58,900 nt of DNA. Source: an uncultured Alphaproteobacteria bacterium. GTDB lineage: Bacteria > Pseudomonadota > Alphaproteobacteria > Micropepsales > Micropepsaceae. The translations under genes and the position numbers were made by a program. Below, in pieces: positions 19,057-28,087 of the stretch (positions within the stretch are counted from its first letter, which is position 1; each line of letters begins with the position of its first letter). The notes under the pieces are model-generated. The model was not told the DNA's origin. It worked only from the letters and a program-made list of their open reading frames with translations, and did not search any database. The stretch lies in assembly GCA_903837555.1 (NCBI GenBank), contig CAILUV010000093.1, positions 1-58,900 on the forward strand. Reading direction: 5' to 3'.

Positions 19057-19871
19057 ATGCCGATGCGGGCGCGGATGTCGGCTGGCGTCAGCCCCGCTTC
19101 GCGCAGGGATTGCAGTGTGACCGCGCCGTCGCGCTTGGAGAACTTTCGGCCCTGATCATCCAACACCAGCGGGTGATGGGCATAGACTGGTTCGGGCAGC
19201 TTCAGCAGCGCCTGCAGCAGGCGCTGGATATGGGCCGCCGACAGCAGGTCTTCGCCGCGTGTCACCAGCGACACCTGCTGATAGGCGTCATCGACCACCA
19301 CGGCCAGATGATAGGATGTCGGCATGTCCTTGCGCGCAATCACGATATCGCCGAAGCGCAGGGGATCGACCGGATGGATATGACCATGCTCCCTGAAGGT
19401 CAGCGGACCGGTCTGCTTTGTGGCCTTGCTGACATCCAGCCGCAGGGCATGGTTTTCGCCGGCCGCGATCCGGCGCAGGCCTTCTTCCACCGACAGGCTT
19501 TTGCAGGTGCCGGGGTAGAGCGGGCCTTCGGGCCCATGCTGCGCTTCGCCGGCGCGGGCGATTTCCTGCGCAATCTCGGCGCGGGTGCAGAAACACGGAT
19601 AGACCAGTCCGCGGGCTTTCAGGTTGGCCAGCGCCTCGGCATAGGCGCCCATGCGGGTGGACTGGCGCAAGGTGGGTTCGTCCCAGGACAGGCCCAGCCA
19701 TTTCAGGTCGAAGAAAATCGCCTCGATGAACTTGTCGCGGCTGCGGCCCTTGTCGATGTCCTCGATGCGCAGCAAAAAATCGTCACCGCTTTCATGGGCG
19801 ATGATGGCGGCCAGGGCATGGCCCAGATGCAAAAGCCCGGTTGGACTGGGTGCGAACCTTGTGACAATCAT
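19053..19871 (-). CDS. gluQ: Glutamyl-Q tRNA(Asp) synthetase
   Basis: 272 residues, a truncated GluRS paralogue without the anticodon-binding domain. It begins TRFAPSPTGLLHLGHALA with the HIGH-like HLGH. The zinc-site residues are CFC and YPGTC, and KFSKRDG is the KMSKS counterpart. It attaches glutamate to queuosine-34 of tRNA(Asp). In many proteobacteria this gene follows dksA; here dksA is about 36 kb away. Confidence 0.93.
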   Translation of the reverse strand: MIVTRFAPSPTGLLHLGHALAAIIAHESGDDFLLRIEDIDKGRSRDKFIEAIFFDLKWLGLSWDEPTLRQSTRMGAYAEALANLKARGLVYPCFCTRAEIAQEIARAGEAQHGPEGPLYPGTCKSLSVEEGLRRIAAGENHALRLDVSKATKQTGPLTFREHGHIHPVDPLRFGDIVIARKDMPTSYHLAVVVDDAYQQVSLVTRGEDLLSAAHIQRLLQALLKLPEPVYAHHPLVLDDQGRKFSKRDGAVTLQSLREAGLTPADIRARIGI

Positions 19872-19900
19872 CGCTCTGTCATAACAAAAAGAACGACATC

Positions 19901-20584
19901 ATGGCACTGACCGGTCCTACTTTGGCGCCTGCGCGCCGCCCCGCCACCCATCTGGTGGTGCTGGTGCATGGCTATGGCGCTGACGGCAACGACCTGATCG
20001 GCCTGGCGCAGCATTGGCAGGGCCTGTTGCCGACGGTGGCCTTTGCCGCGCCCAACGCGCCCACCCGCGTGCCGGGCGCGCCCGGTTTCCAGTGGTTTCC
20101 CATTTCGCGCATCGATCCGCACGAAATGCAGAAGGGCGTGGAGATCGCCGGGCCGGTGCTGGAGGAATATCTGGACGCCGAACTGGCGCGACTGGGTCTG
20201 CCGCCCGAGAATCTCGCGCTGGCCGGGTTCAGCCAGGGCACCATGCTGTCGCTGCATGTGGGCCTCAGGCGCAAGGCCAAGCCGGCCGCCATCGTGGGCT
20301 TTTCCGGCATGCTGCCGGCGCCGCCGCCGACCGACGCCGCGCCCTATCCGCCCGTTCTTTTGACCCATGGCGACAGCGACCAGGTGATCCCGCCCCAGGC
20401 CCTGTTCATGGCCGCAAACCAGCTCGGCCTGTCGGGGGCTTGCGTGCAATGGCATCTGGCGCGCGGCGTCGGGCATGGCATCGACCCCGATGCGCTTATG
20501 ATTGCGGGACAATTCCTCAATGCCGGTTTCCGCGGCCTGTTGAAAACGACCGGCGAGACACACTGTGTCTGCAAACCGTCATAG
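19901..20584 (+). CDS. Alpha/beta-hydrolase, carboxylesterase/phospholipase family
   Basis: 227 residues of the acyl-protein-thioesterase-like esterase group. The catalytic Ser lies in GFSQGTML, the Asp in HGDSDQVIP and the His in GVGHGID. The oxyanion region is VHGYGADGNDL near the N-terminus. It is cytoplasmic, with no signal peptide. It probably cleaves short carboxyl esters; the natural substrate is unknown. It diverges from gluQ across about 29 bp. Confidence 0.87.
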   Translation: MALTGPTLAPARRPATHLVVLVHGYGADGNDLIGLAQHWQGLLPTVAFAAPNAPTRVPGAPGFQWFPISRIDPHEMQKGVEIAGPVLEEYLDAELARLGLPPENLALAGFSQGTMLSLHVGLRRKAKPAAIVGFSGMLPAPPPTDAAPYPPVLLTHGDSDQVIPPQALFMAANQLGLSGACVQWHLARGVGHGIDPDALMIAGQFLNAGFRGLLKTTGETHCVCKPS

Positions 20585-20671
20585 CGAATCAGCTAGCCTC
20601 TTGAGCAACGAAAGGGCTTGGCCCTAGAGTTCAGGTCGCGAAAGGGGAATTGCCTTCAGGGAATTTCTTCC

Positions 20672-21232
20672 GTGTTAGCCGCTGCGGTGACCTCCGGCAA
20701 TTGTCCGGCGCTGGTGCTCAACGCTGACCACCGGCCCCTGAGCTATTATCCGCTGTCCCTCTGGTCCTGGCAGGACACCATCAAGGCCGTCTTCCTCGAC
20801 CGCGTTACCATCCTGGAAGAGTATGACCGGGTGGTGCATTCGGCGCGTTTTGAAATGCGCCTGCCGTCCGTGGTGTCGCTCAAGACCTATATCAGGCCCG
20901 CGCGCCGCCCCGCCTTCACCCGCTTCAACGTGTTCCTGCGCGACCAGTTCGAATGCCAGTATTGCGGCGATCCCAGGGACCTGACCTTCGATCACATCAT
21001 TCCGCGCAGCAAGGGCGGGCGCACCACCTGGGAAAACATCGTCACCGCCTGTTCGCCCTGCAACCTGACCAAGGGCGGCCGCATGCCAAACCAGGCCAAG
21101 ATGCATCCGCGCATCAGGCCGCATCAGCCCAGCGTGATCGAACTGCGGGAGAATGGCCGCCGGTTTCCGCCCAACTATCTGCACGAAAGCTGGACCGATT
21201 ACCTGTATTGGGACTCGGTTCTGGAACCGTAG
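20672..21232 (+). CDS. HNH endonuclease-fold protein
   Basis: About 186 residues. The N-terminal part (NADHRPLSYYPLSLWSWQDTI) and the C-terminal HNH domain are typical of a chromosomally conserved alphaproteobacterial family. The zinc-finger Cys pairs are CQYC and CSPC; the catalytic core is FDHIIPRSKGGRTTWENIV. I prefer a GTG start at 20672 preceded by AGGGAA, because the 18 residues upstream look non-coding. A housekeeping role rather than a mobile one is likely, since it is not near transfer genes. Confidence 0.82.
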   Translation: MLAAAVTSGNCPALVLNADHRPLSYYPLSLWSWQDTIKAVFLDRVTILEEYDRVVHSARFEMRLPSVVSLKTYIRPARRPAFTRFNVFLRDQFECQYCGDPRDLTFDHIIPRSKGGRTTWENIVTACSPCNLTKGGRMPNQAKMHPRIRPHQPSVIELRENGRRFPPNYLHESWTDYLYWDSVLEP

Positions 21233-21238
21233 CTGCCT

Positions 21239-21372
21239 GTCATCCCCGGCGAGCGCGTAGCGCGAGGGAGTTCGTAGCGGCAGCGTACGAACGATCTATT
21301 CCTGCACCGCGCAGATTTCAGCATGGATTCCCTTCCCCTCGCATCGCTGCGCGATGCTCGACCGGGAATGAC
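21239..21372 (+). repeat. Dispersed ~135-bp intergenic repeat, copy 2
   Basis: This has the same block order as copy 1 (4591-4725, opposite strand): GTCATCCCCGGCGAGCGC, GCGCGAGGGAGTTCGTAGC, GATTCCCTTCCCCTCGC, CCGGGAATGAC. The central about 35 bases differ. It again lies exactly between two convergent genes (HNH and coq7). Confidence 0.75.
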
Positions 21373-21374
21373 AG

Positions 21375-21932
21375 TCAGATTTTTTCCGACAGCTTGATGG
21401 CGACGCGGCAACCGGCCTTGATGGTTTCGCTGAGCAGCGTGTAGCCGGGCGCCTGCTGCGCGCCTTCCGCCAGCGCGGTGTCGCGATGGGCGGCTTCATC
21501 GGCGCGGAAGTCTTCGATCTTCTCTTTCAGCGCCGGATCCTTGCCATCTTCCAGCGCCTTGATCTGGGCGGCGTAGTGCTCGTCAATCACTTCCTCGACC
21601 GCGGCGGTGCAGGCGAAAGCGGCTTTCTCGCCCAGCATGGCGGTGGCCGCGCCCAGCGCGAAACCCGCCACGCGCCACACCGGCTCCAGCGCGGTGGGCC
21701 GCACCTTGCGCTCGTTGATCAGCGCGTCAAAGGCTTTCAGATGGCGCTGTTCCTGCTGCGCCATATGTTCGATCATCTCGACGCTGCGCTCCGTCCCTTT
21801 GCGGCCGCGCAGCACTGCGAGCTGGCCTTCATAGATGCGCACCGCGCCATACTCGCCGGCATGGTCGACCCGGATCATGGATTCGATGTCGGCGGCGCTG
21901 CCGGGAGCGGCAGGTTTGGGTTTGCGGCTCAT
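21375..21932 (-). CDS. coq7: Demethoxyubiquinone hydroxylase
   Basis: 185 residues, a four-helix di-iron monooxygenase. Ligand motifs are in order: RVDHAGEYGAVRIYEGQ, MAQQEQRHLKAF (ExxH), EEVIDEHYAAQ and ADEAAHRD (ExxH). It performs the last hydroxylation of ubiquinone synthesis, at the inner membrane surface. The dsbB reading frame ends four bases inside its start, so dsbB-coq7 is an operon; both touch the quinone pool. Confidence 0.93.
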   Translation of the reverse strand: MSRKPKPAAPGSAADIESMIRVDHAGEYGAVRIYEGQLAVLRGRKGTERSVEMIEHMAQQEQRHLKAFDALINERKVRPTALEPVWRVAGFALGAATAMLGEKAAFACTAAVEEVIDEHYAAQIKALEDGKDPALKEKIEDFRADEAAHRDTALAEGAQQAPGYTLLSETIKAGCRVAIKLSEKI

Positions 21933-22519
21933 GCGTGCTTCCTAAGCAGCAAGGCGGTGCCGATGGCGGCCACGCCCAGCGAGAACAGCGCGTTCAACGC
22001 CGCCAGCGACAGGCCGAACAGATCCCAGGTCACGGTGTTGCAGCTTATCTCAGGATCGGGCGCGCCTGATCCCATCACATAAGGCTTCGCCACGGAGCAG
22101 GCGGTTGGTCCTGGAAATACACCTTCCTGCATGCCGGTCTGATAGGCGCCAATCAGGCCCGTCACCGCCAGAAGAAGGACTGCGGTTACGGCAATGCCGC
22201 GCGGGCCTTTCTGTGTGGCCGCAACAAGCGCCAGAACGGCGGACACGCCCGCGATATAAGGCCATAGCGGCGGCGCGGTCAGCACCAGGCCGATCGCGGC
22301 CGTCAAAAAAATCACGCCGGCGCCCAGAACGCGGCTGTCCCATTTCCACACGCTTGTACCCACAGCTGCGATGATGGCGGCGGCGATATGGGGCCAACGC
22401 TGCCAATGGCACATTTCGCACGGCGGCAGATGCTTGAAATACTGGAACCCTAACGCGCCCAGCAGCAGCGTCAGCGCAACCGCGCCCATCAATCTTGCAA
22501 TTTGTTCATCACGAATCAT
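21929..22519 (-). CDS. dsbB: Disulfide bond formation protein B
   Basis: About 196 residues with four membrane helices. The first periplasmic loop carries the CEMC redox pair in LPPCEMCHWQRW. The second loop has one cysteine in GPTACSVA and another in EISCNTV. It re-oxidises a DsbA-type enzyme and passes electrons to ubiquinone. The start is the Met of MIRDEQIARL; an upstream Met gives a cysteine-bearing extension unlike the family. No dsbA is nearby. Confidence 0.9.
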   Translation of the reverse strand: MIRDEQIARLMGAVALTLLLGALGFQYFKHLPPCEMCHWQRWPHIAAAIIAAVGTSVWKWDSRVLGAGVIFLTAAIGLVLTAPPLWPYIAGVSAVLALVAATQKGPRGIAVTAVLLLAVTGLIGAYQTGMQEGVFPGPTACSVAKPYVMGSGAPDPEISCNTVTWDLFGLSLAALNALFSLGVAAIGTALLLRKHA

Positions 22520-22592
22520 GACGTGGAAATTTCTTCCGGTGAACGCGCAATCCGGGCTACATATCACACCTCATCGCGCGAGGCATCACCGG

Positions 22593-23324
22593 GTGTTTTT
22601 CAAGTCCAAGCCCAAACCCGAGCCAGTTCGCCGCGAGCTTCTGAAAATCGACGGCCAGATGCTGGAAGTGAAAGTGCGGCTCAACCCGCGCGCCCGGCGC
22701 ATGATCGTCAAGGTCCATCCCGCCACCGGCGAAGTCAGCGTCACTGCGCCGTCGCGCCGCGGGCTGGCGGTGGCGCTGGAGTTCGCGCGCGGCGAAACCG
22801 CCTGGATTTCCGGCCAGCGCGCCAAGGTGCCCGGCGCGGTGACGCTGGCGCCCGGCGCGGTCATTCCTTTCAAGGGCGTGGCCCATGAAATCCGCGCCAG
22901 CGCCAAGGGGCCTGCGCCCGTGTGGCGCGAAGATGGCGTGATCTGGGTGCGCGGCCGCCCCGCCCATGCCTCGCGCCGGGTGGTGGATTTTCTCAAGCAC
23001 GAAGCGCGCGCGGTGTTCGAGGAACGGGCACTGGTCCATGCCGCCAAACTGAATGTGAAGCCGTCGCGCATCACGGTGCGCGACACGGCCAGCCGCTGGG
23101 GCTCCTGTTCATCGACCCGCTCGCTGTCTTTTTCCTGGCGGCTGATTCTGGCGCCCGATTTCGTGCTGGATTACGTGGTGGCGCATGAAGTGGCGCACTT
23201 GCGCGAAATGAACCACAGCCCGCGCTTCTGGGCGCATGTGGCGTCACTGGTCGATGATCTGGACGCGCCGCAGGACTGGCTGCGCAAGCACGGTCGTGAA
23301 CTCCAGCGTTACGCCGCCAATTAG
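22593..23324 (+). CDS. YgjP-like zinc metallopeptidase (DUF45)
   Basis: About 243 residues. The C-terminal gluzincin motif is HEVAHLREMNHSPRFW, with the third His ligand after the HExxH. The preceding block WGSCSSTRSLSFSWRLILAP is diagnostic for the family. The N-terminal half is a beta-rich domain. A GTG start at 22593 is chosen; an ATG at 22518 is possible but overlaps the dsbB coding start. Members are implicated in protein quality control, but no substrate is known. Confidence 0.87.
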   Translation: MFFKSKPKPEPVRRELLKIDGQMLEVKVRLNPRARRMIVKVHPATGEVSVTAPSRRGLAVALEFARGETAWISGQRAKVPGAVTLAPGAVIPFKGVAHEIRASAKGPAPVWREDGVIWVRGRPAHASRRVVDFLKHEARAVFEERALVHAAKLNVKPSRITVRDTASRWGSCSSTRSLSFSWRLILAPDFVLDYVVAHEVAHLREMNHSPRFWAHVASLVDDLDAPQDWLRKHGRELQRYAAN

Positions 23325-23350
23325 TGATTGAAGGGGCGCATCCGCGCCCG

Positions 23351-25369
23351 TTAACCGCCGAACAGGCCGCTCAGGATGCGCTGGAAGGCGTCGGGGTTTT
23401 CCTTGCCGCCGTCCTGCGGCTCTGGCGCATCGGGCGCGATGACGCGCTCCGCCGAGGCCACCAGCGTGGTGCCGATCAGGGGACGCGGCGGGATATTCTG
23501 GCTCGCAGTCTCCATGAAGGTCTTGAAGATGCGCGCCGGCAATCCGCCGCCCGTGGCTTTCACCATCGGCGAATTGTTGTCGTTTCCGATCCACACGCCC
23601 GTTACCAGATCGGCGGAGAAGCCCACGAACCAGGCGTCGCGGAAATCCTGTGTGGTGCCGGTCTTGCCGGCGCTGTCGCGGCCCTCCAGCCGTCCGGCCT
23701 TGCCGGTGCCGGTGGCCAGCGCTTCCATCATCAGCCGCGTCATCTGGATATTGTCGCCCACGCTCATCACCGCATCATGGCCGGGGGCCTTGCGCTCATA
23801 GAGGGTTTTGCCCGCCTTGGTGCGCACGCGCAGGATGCCGAACGGTTCGACCCCGATGCCGCCATTTGCAAACGGCGCATAAGCACCGGTCAGCTCCAGC
23901 GGTGTGACGCCGGATGTGCCCAGCGCCAGCGAGGAAACTTCCATCATCGGCGAGGCGATGCCCAGCCGCCGCGCGGTGCGCGCGACCACCTTGGGGCCCA
24001 CTTCGGCGGTGAGCTGGGCGGCGGCGGAGTTGGACGAACGCGCAAAGGCTTCGATCAGTGGAATCTCGCCCATGAAGCGGCCTTCAAAATTGGTCGGCTT
24101 CCAGCCTTTTATGTCGATCGGCGCGTCGTTGATGGTTTCATCCGTGGTGTGGCCATGTTCCAGCGCCGCCAGATAGACGAAGGGCTTGAAGGCGCTCCCC
24201 GGCTGGCGCAACGCATCGGTGGCGCGGTTGAAGGTGGACGCGCCATAGTTGCGCCCGCCCACCATCGCGCGGACCGCGCCGTCGGGCGTCATGGCGACCA
24301 GCGCCGCCTGTCCGGCATTCAACGCGTCACCCTCGGCGCCCAGCCTGCGCGTCACGGCGCGCTCGGCCAGCGTCTGGGTTTCCAGGTCGAAGCTGGTTTC
24401 CACGATGATCGGTTCAGTGGTGTCGGCGACATGGTCGCGCAGGCGCGACACGATCCAGTCGGCGAACCAGCCCGCCCCCGGTGTGCCGGTGACATGCACG
24501 ATGCGCGGCCGTGTCGCCTGCGCCATGCTGCGGGTCTCTTCGTCGATGAAGCCGGCATCCTGCATGGCCCTGAGCACGATGCGGGCGCGGGTCAGCGAGG
24601 CATCGGTATCGGCGATGGGGTTGTAACGCGCGGGCGCCTTGACGCTGCCCGCGATCATGGCGGCTTCCGTCAGGCCCAGTTCGCTAGCGTGCTTGCCGAA
24701 GAATTTCTGCGACGCCGCTTCGATGCCGTAAACGCCTGCGCCGAAATAGACGCGGTTGAGATACAGCGTCAGAAGCTGGCTCTTGGTGTAACGCGACTCC
24801 AGATACAGGGCCAGCATGGCTTCCTGCACTTTGCGCTCATAGGTGCGGCTGGGGCTGAGAAACAGATTCTTGGCGAGCTGCTGCGTCAGGGTCGATCCGC
24901 CCTGCACCACGCGGCCCGCCATCATGTTGGTGGTGGCGGCGCGCACCAGACCGATGGGATCGACGCCCAGATGGTGACGGAAGCGCCGGTCTTCGATGGC
25001 AACGAAGGCATTGGTGACGTAATCGGGAAGCTCTTCGGCTTTCACCATCTGACCTTGCGTGAGGCCGCGCCGCGCGATCTGGCGGCCGCGATCATCCAGG
25101 ATGGTGATGTCCTGCGACGGGCCGCTGACCATCAGGTTGTTCACGTCGGGCAGGCTGGACAGGAAGTGTGAGAAGAACAGCCCGCCGAAGATGATGCCCC
25201 AGGCGCCCAGCATCACCACCACATAGGGCCAGGTGGCGCGGCGGCGTTTGGGTGCAAGTGGCTCGGAGTCGGCATGCGCGCTGGACGGGCGCGAGGTCGA
25301 ATTGGGCGCGCGGCGTCGCGGTTGCCGCGAAGGCGGCGGAGCGGGTGGTTTGGGCGGTTGCCGGGCCAT
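23351..25369 (-). CDS. Penicillin-binding protein 1A-type peptidoglycan synthase
   Basis: 672 residues, bifunctional class A PBP. A Pro/Arg-rich cytoplasmic N-terminus is followed by a membrane helix at about 48-72. The glycosyltransferase domain has EDRRFRHH and [12 protein letters not shown]. The transpeptidase domain has SAFK (SxxK), SSN (SxN) and KTGTTQ (KTG). The protein ends in an acidic, Pro-rich tail. It polymerises and cross-links peptidoglycan at the inner membrane. The 134-bp upstream region carries a perfect 14-bp palindrome (25393-25406). Confidence 0.95.
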   Translation of the reverse strand: MARQPPKPPAPPPSRQPRRRAPNSTSRPSSAHADSEPLAPKRRRATWPYVVVMLGAWGIIFGGLFFSHFLSSLPDVNNLMVSGPSQDITILDDRGRQIARRGLTQGQMVKAEELPDYVTNAFVAIEDRRFRHHLGVDPIGLVRAATTNMMAGRVVQGGSTLTQQLAKNLFLSPSRTYERKVQEAMLALYLESRYTKSQLLTLYLNRVYFGAGVYGIEAASQKFFGKHASELGLTEAAMIAGSVKAPARYNPIADTDASLTRARIVLRAMQDAGFIDEETRSMAQATRPRIVHVTGTPGAGWFADWIVSRLRDHVADTTEPIIVETSFDLETQTLAERAVTRRLGAEGDALNAGQAALVAMTPDGAVRAMVGGRNYGASTFNRATDALRQPGSAFKPFVYLAALEHGHTTDETINDAPIDIKGWKPTNFEGRFMGEIPLIEAFARSSNSAAAQLTAEVGPKVVARTARRLGIASPMMEVSSLALGTSGVTPLELTGAYAPFANGGIGVEPFGILRVRTKAGKTLYERKAPGHDAVMSVGDNIQMTRLMMEALATGTGKAGRLEGRDSAGKTGTTQDFRDAWFVGFSADLVTGVWIGNDNNSPMVKATGGGLPARIFKTFMETASQNIPPRPLIGTTLVASAERVIAPDAPEPQDGGKENPDAFQRILSGLFGG

Positions 25370-25392
25370 CCGCCAGTTCTAGAAGCCGGGGG

Positions 25393-25406
25393 TTAACGCG
25401 CGTTAA
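25393..25406. promoter_or_regulatory. TTAACGCGCGTTAA palindrome upstream of the PBP gene
   Basis: A perfect 14-bp palindrome 24 bp upstream of the PBP start, with another TTAA eight bases further on. The spacing (N6, N8) does not fit the TTAA-N7-TTAA CtrA consensus, so the bound factor is unknown. Confidence 0.35.
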
Positions 25407-25503
25407 ACAAGTTCTTAACGGCATGCCTGGGCAATTATGAAAATCCGGGAGCGACCGCGAACCCGAGGCAAAGCCGAGGGCCTCGCGGCGCGACCCAAAA
25501 AAA

Positions 25504-26127
25504 TCAGGCTGAAAGCCTGTACCCCCCGCCCTCGGTCAGCAGGATCTGGGCGCGGGCGGGGTCCTGCTCAATTTTCTTGCGCAGGCGGTAAATGTGGGTT
25601 TCCAGCGTGTGGGTGGCCACCGCCGGGCCATAGCCCCACACTTCATGCAGCAGGATGTCGCGCGGCACGGTTCCGGCGCTGGCATGGAGGAATTTGAGAA
25701 TATTGGTTTCCTTCTCGGTCAGCCGCACCTTGCGTCCGTCCGCCTCCAGCAGCTTGGCCGACGGATGGAAGCTGTAAGGCCCAATCCGGACCACCGCGTC
25801 GCCGCTGGCGGCGTGATGGGTGAGAAGGGCGTGCATCCGCGCCAGCAGGGCGGAAAACCGGAACGGTTTGGCCAGGCTTTCCTGCGTGGCGCTTTCGCCC
25901 AGCACCAGCAGCGGCGCGCTGAGGCCCGCTTCGCGCAAGGCGGCCGCGGCGCTGTCGCCATCTTCCAGCCCGATAATGGCGAAGGCGAAGGTTCCCGTGC
26001 GGGCGGCATGCGCTGCGTCTTCGACACTGCCGGCAGCCACCACCTCGCAGCCTTCATGCTGAAGCTGCTCGGCCAGGCTGGCGCGCAATACGCAATCGCT
26101 TTCTGCCAGAAGAATTCGGGTCGGCAT
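25504..26127 (-). CDS. OmpR-type response regulator with degenerate receiver
   Basis: About 207 residues. The N-terminal receiver-like domain (1-105) reads RILLAESDCVLR where an acidic pair is expected, and AIIGLEDGD where the phospho-acceptor Asp should follow the third strand, so a Gly occupies that position. The lysine is kept in AKPFRFSALL. The C-terminal winged helix (about 125-207) is normal: LTEKETNILKFLH and THTLETHIYRLRKKIE. It is therefore probably a phosphorylation-independent DNA-binding protein. The start is the Met of MPTRILLAES. No kinase is adjacent. Confidence 0.85.
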   Translation of the reverse strand: MPTRILLAESDCVLRASLAEQLQHEGCEVVAAGSVEDAAHAARTGTFAFAIIGLEDGDSAAAALREAGLSAPLLVLGESATQESLAKPFRFSALLARMHALLTHHAASGDAVVRIGPYSFHPSAKLLEADGRKVRLTEKETNILKFLHASAGTVPRDILLHEVWGYGPAVATHTLETHIYRLRKKIEQDPARAQILLTEGGGYRLSA

Positions 26128-26275
26128 GGATGCTTTACGGTTTGGGGTGGCGAAGACTAGCCCGCAGCGGCGCGGCGCGGCAAATCTTGCCGGGCTGCCT
26201 GCGTATACAGTTGCATGAAAATCCAGCAACGCCGCGGAAAAATTGCTGGCGTAGGGCTTGCTTCGGTTCGAGGTG

Positions 26276-26899
26276 ATGATGACCTTTGACCCCGTGCGCA
26301 AGATGATGGTGGCCATGCCGCCATACGGCCGCATGCGCACCGAAGCGCCCAAGCCGGCGCAAGATCCGGTCACCGACCTGAAGGTCGCCGATGCCAAGGC
26401 CGCGCCCGAGGAAGAAGATTTCTTCGATCACCTGTGGGACGTGGTCAATCCGCTGCAGCACCTGCCGGTGATCGGCACCATTTATCGCGCCGCCACCGGC
26501 GATCGCCTGGACCCGGTCGAAAAGATCGCGGGCGGCACGCTGTATGGCGGGCTGTGGGGTGCGGTGGGCGCCGTGGCCAGCCTCGCGTTTGAATCCATCA
26601 CCGGCAAGAGCGTGGAAGACACGGTCATGGCCTGGCTGGACAGTGATGACACCGCCGCCCCGACCCGCATCGCGGCGGCCAACATCACGCCCCGATCGTC
26701 GCTGCCATCGGGCGAGCTGCCGAACCTGCCGGATGCGCAGACGGCGTCCAAGGCGCCCGATACGCTGGAACTGGCGCTGAGCGGCGCCATGACCGCCAAG
26801 GGCGTGGATGGCGACGTCGCCAACCGCGCGCTTTACGCTTATCGCCGCAGCATGAATGTCGGCGCACTCTACACACCGGTTACGGCCAGCCTCCATTGA
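26276..26899 (+). CDS. Conserved hypothetical protein
   Basis: About 207 residues with no recognised family. The N-terminus is Met/Pro-rich (MMTFDPVRKMMVAMPPYG). An acidic patch EEEDFFDHLWDVVNPLQHLPVIGTIY is followed by a Gly-rich amphipathic stretch (GGTLYGGLWGAVGAVASLAF), suggesting membrane association. The second half is low-complexity, followed by a short helical C-terminus. Codon use looks native and the reading frame is clean. The next gene begins 17 bp later, so they may be co-transcribed. Confidence 0.65.
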   Translation: MMTFDPVRKMMVAMPPYGRMRTEAPKPAQDPVTDLKVADAKAAPEEEDFFDHLWDVVNPLQHLPVIGTIYRAATGDRLDPVEKIAGGTLYGGLWGAVGAVASLAFESITGKSVEDTVMAWLDSDDTAAPTRIAAANITPRSSLPSGELPNLPDAQTASKAPDTLELALSGAMTAKGVDGDVANRALYAYRRSMNVGALYTPVTASLH

Positions 26900-26915
26900 G
26901 GCTATTCTCACAGCC

Positions 26916-27419
26916 ATGAATCTGATCGTCACGTCTGACGCGGACGGCGCCTGGCTCGACTGGGGCGCAGGGCATCGCCGCTGCGCCATCGGTCCGGGCG
27001 GCATCGCCGTGAAGGGCGGCGAGGGTGACGGCATCACGCCGCGCGGCACCTGGCCGGTGCGGGAGGTTTTCTATCGCGCTGACCGCATCGCGCAGCCGCG
27101 AACGGCTTTGCCGCTATGGGAAATTCAAAAAGATGACGGCTGGTGCGATGCGCCTGAAGATTCCAGTTACAACCGGCTGGTGAAGCTGCCTTATGCGGCC
27201 AGCGCCGAGAATATGTGGCGCGAAGATCATCTCTACGATCTGGTTCTGGTGCTGGGTTACAATGACGATCCGGTTTATGCGGGCAAAGGCAGCGCCATCT
27301 TTTTGCATCTGGCGCGGCCCGATTTCTCGGCCACCCATGGCTGCGTCGCGCTGGCCTATGACGATGCCCTGGCTGCTATCGAACAGCTTCAGCCAGGCGA
27401 CAGCGTTCAGATTTCCTGA
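26916..27419 (+). CDS. L,D-transpeptidase (YkuD) domain protein
   Basis: About 167 residues. The catalytic signature is reduced to THGCVAL, with the nucleophilic Cys and preceding His; GDGITPRGTWPVREVFYRAD is the usual N-terminal block. No signal peptide is visible, so either export uses another route or it is an intracellular variant. Family members make 3-3 peptidoglycan cross-links or anchor lipoproteins. The start is the Met of MNLIVTSDADG. Its 3' end overlaps the convergent PLP-homeostasis gene by 13 bases. Confidence 0.85.
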   Translation: MNLIVTSDADGAWLDWGAGHRRCAIGPGGIAVKGGEGDGITPRGTWPVREVFYRADRIAQPRTALPLWEIQKDDGWCDAPEDSSYNRLVKLPYAASAENMWREDHLYDLVLVLGYNDDPVYAGKGSAIFLHLARPDFSATHGCVALAYDDALAAIEQLQPGDSVQIS

Positions 27420-28087
27420 TCATTGACGGGCGCGCGCGTCCCGAAGATCGCGGTGCCCACGCGCACATGCGTGGCGCCGAATTTCACCGCCAGTTCGAAG
27501 TCGCCGCTCATGCCCATGCTGAGTGTGGAAAGGCCATTTTCACGCGCGATCTTGGCCAGCAGCGCGAAATGGGGCGCGGCGTCATCGTCGGCGGGCGGAA
27601 TGCACATCAGGCCTTCCACCGGCAGCTTCTTGTCACGCGCGTAAGCGATCAGCGCCGCCGCGTCGCGCGGGAAAACGCCAGCCTTCTGCTCTTCTTCGCC
27701 GGTATTCACCTGCACCAGCAGGCGGGGAATCTTGCTGCCCTTGTCCTGTTCGGCAGCCAGCGCGTCGGCCAGCTTTTCGCGGTCCAGCGTCTGGATCACA
27801 TCGAAAAGGCCGATGGCGTCACGCACCTTGTTGGTCTGCAGCGGGCCGACCAGGTGCAATTCCAGATTGGGAAACTGCGCCTTCAGCGCGGGATATTTCT
27901 TCTGCGCTTCCTGAACCCGGTTTTCGCCGAACAGGCGTTGACCGGCATTCAAGGCTTCGCGCACGCCTGCTTCATCCACCGTCTTGGCGATGGCGACCAG
28001 CGCGGTTTGCGGGGCAGGGGCGATCGCCACCTTTCGCGCCGCGTCGATGCGGGCCAATATGGCGGCCAGATTTTCCGGGATGCTCAT
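27407..28087 (-). CDS. YggS/PROSC-family PLP homeostasis protein
   Basis: 226 residues, a single TIM barrel of the alanine-racemase type. The PLP lysine lies in VAIAKTVDEAGV (ALVAIAKT, near residue 34), with later blocks HLVGPLQTNKV and LSMGMSGDFELAVKFGATHVRVGTAIFG, described by key residues. It buffers pyridoxal phosphate and affects amino-acid pools. Its ATG shares bases with the start codon of the divergent ThiE-like gene if the longer start of the latter is used. Confidence 0.92.
   Translation of the reverse strand: MSIPENLAAILARIDAARKVAIAPAPQTALVAIAKTVDEAGVREALNAGQRLFGENRVQEAQKKYPALKAQFPNLELHLVGPLQTNKVRDAIGLFDVIQTLDREKLADALAAEQDKGSKIPRLLVQVNTGEEEQKAGVFPRDAAALIAYARDKKLPVEGLMCIPPADDDAAPHFALLAKIARENGLSTLSMGMSGDFELAVKFGATHVRVGTAIFGTRAPVNDQEI

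Noticed and set aside
25393-25418. CtrA box upstream of the PBP gene
   Set aside because: TTAA spacing is N6 and N8, not N7.
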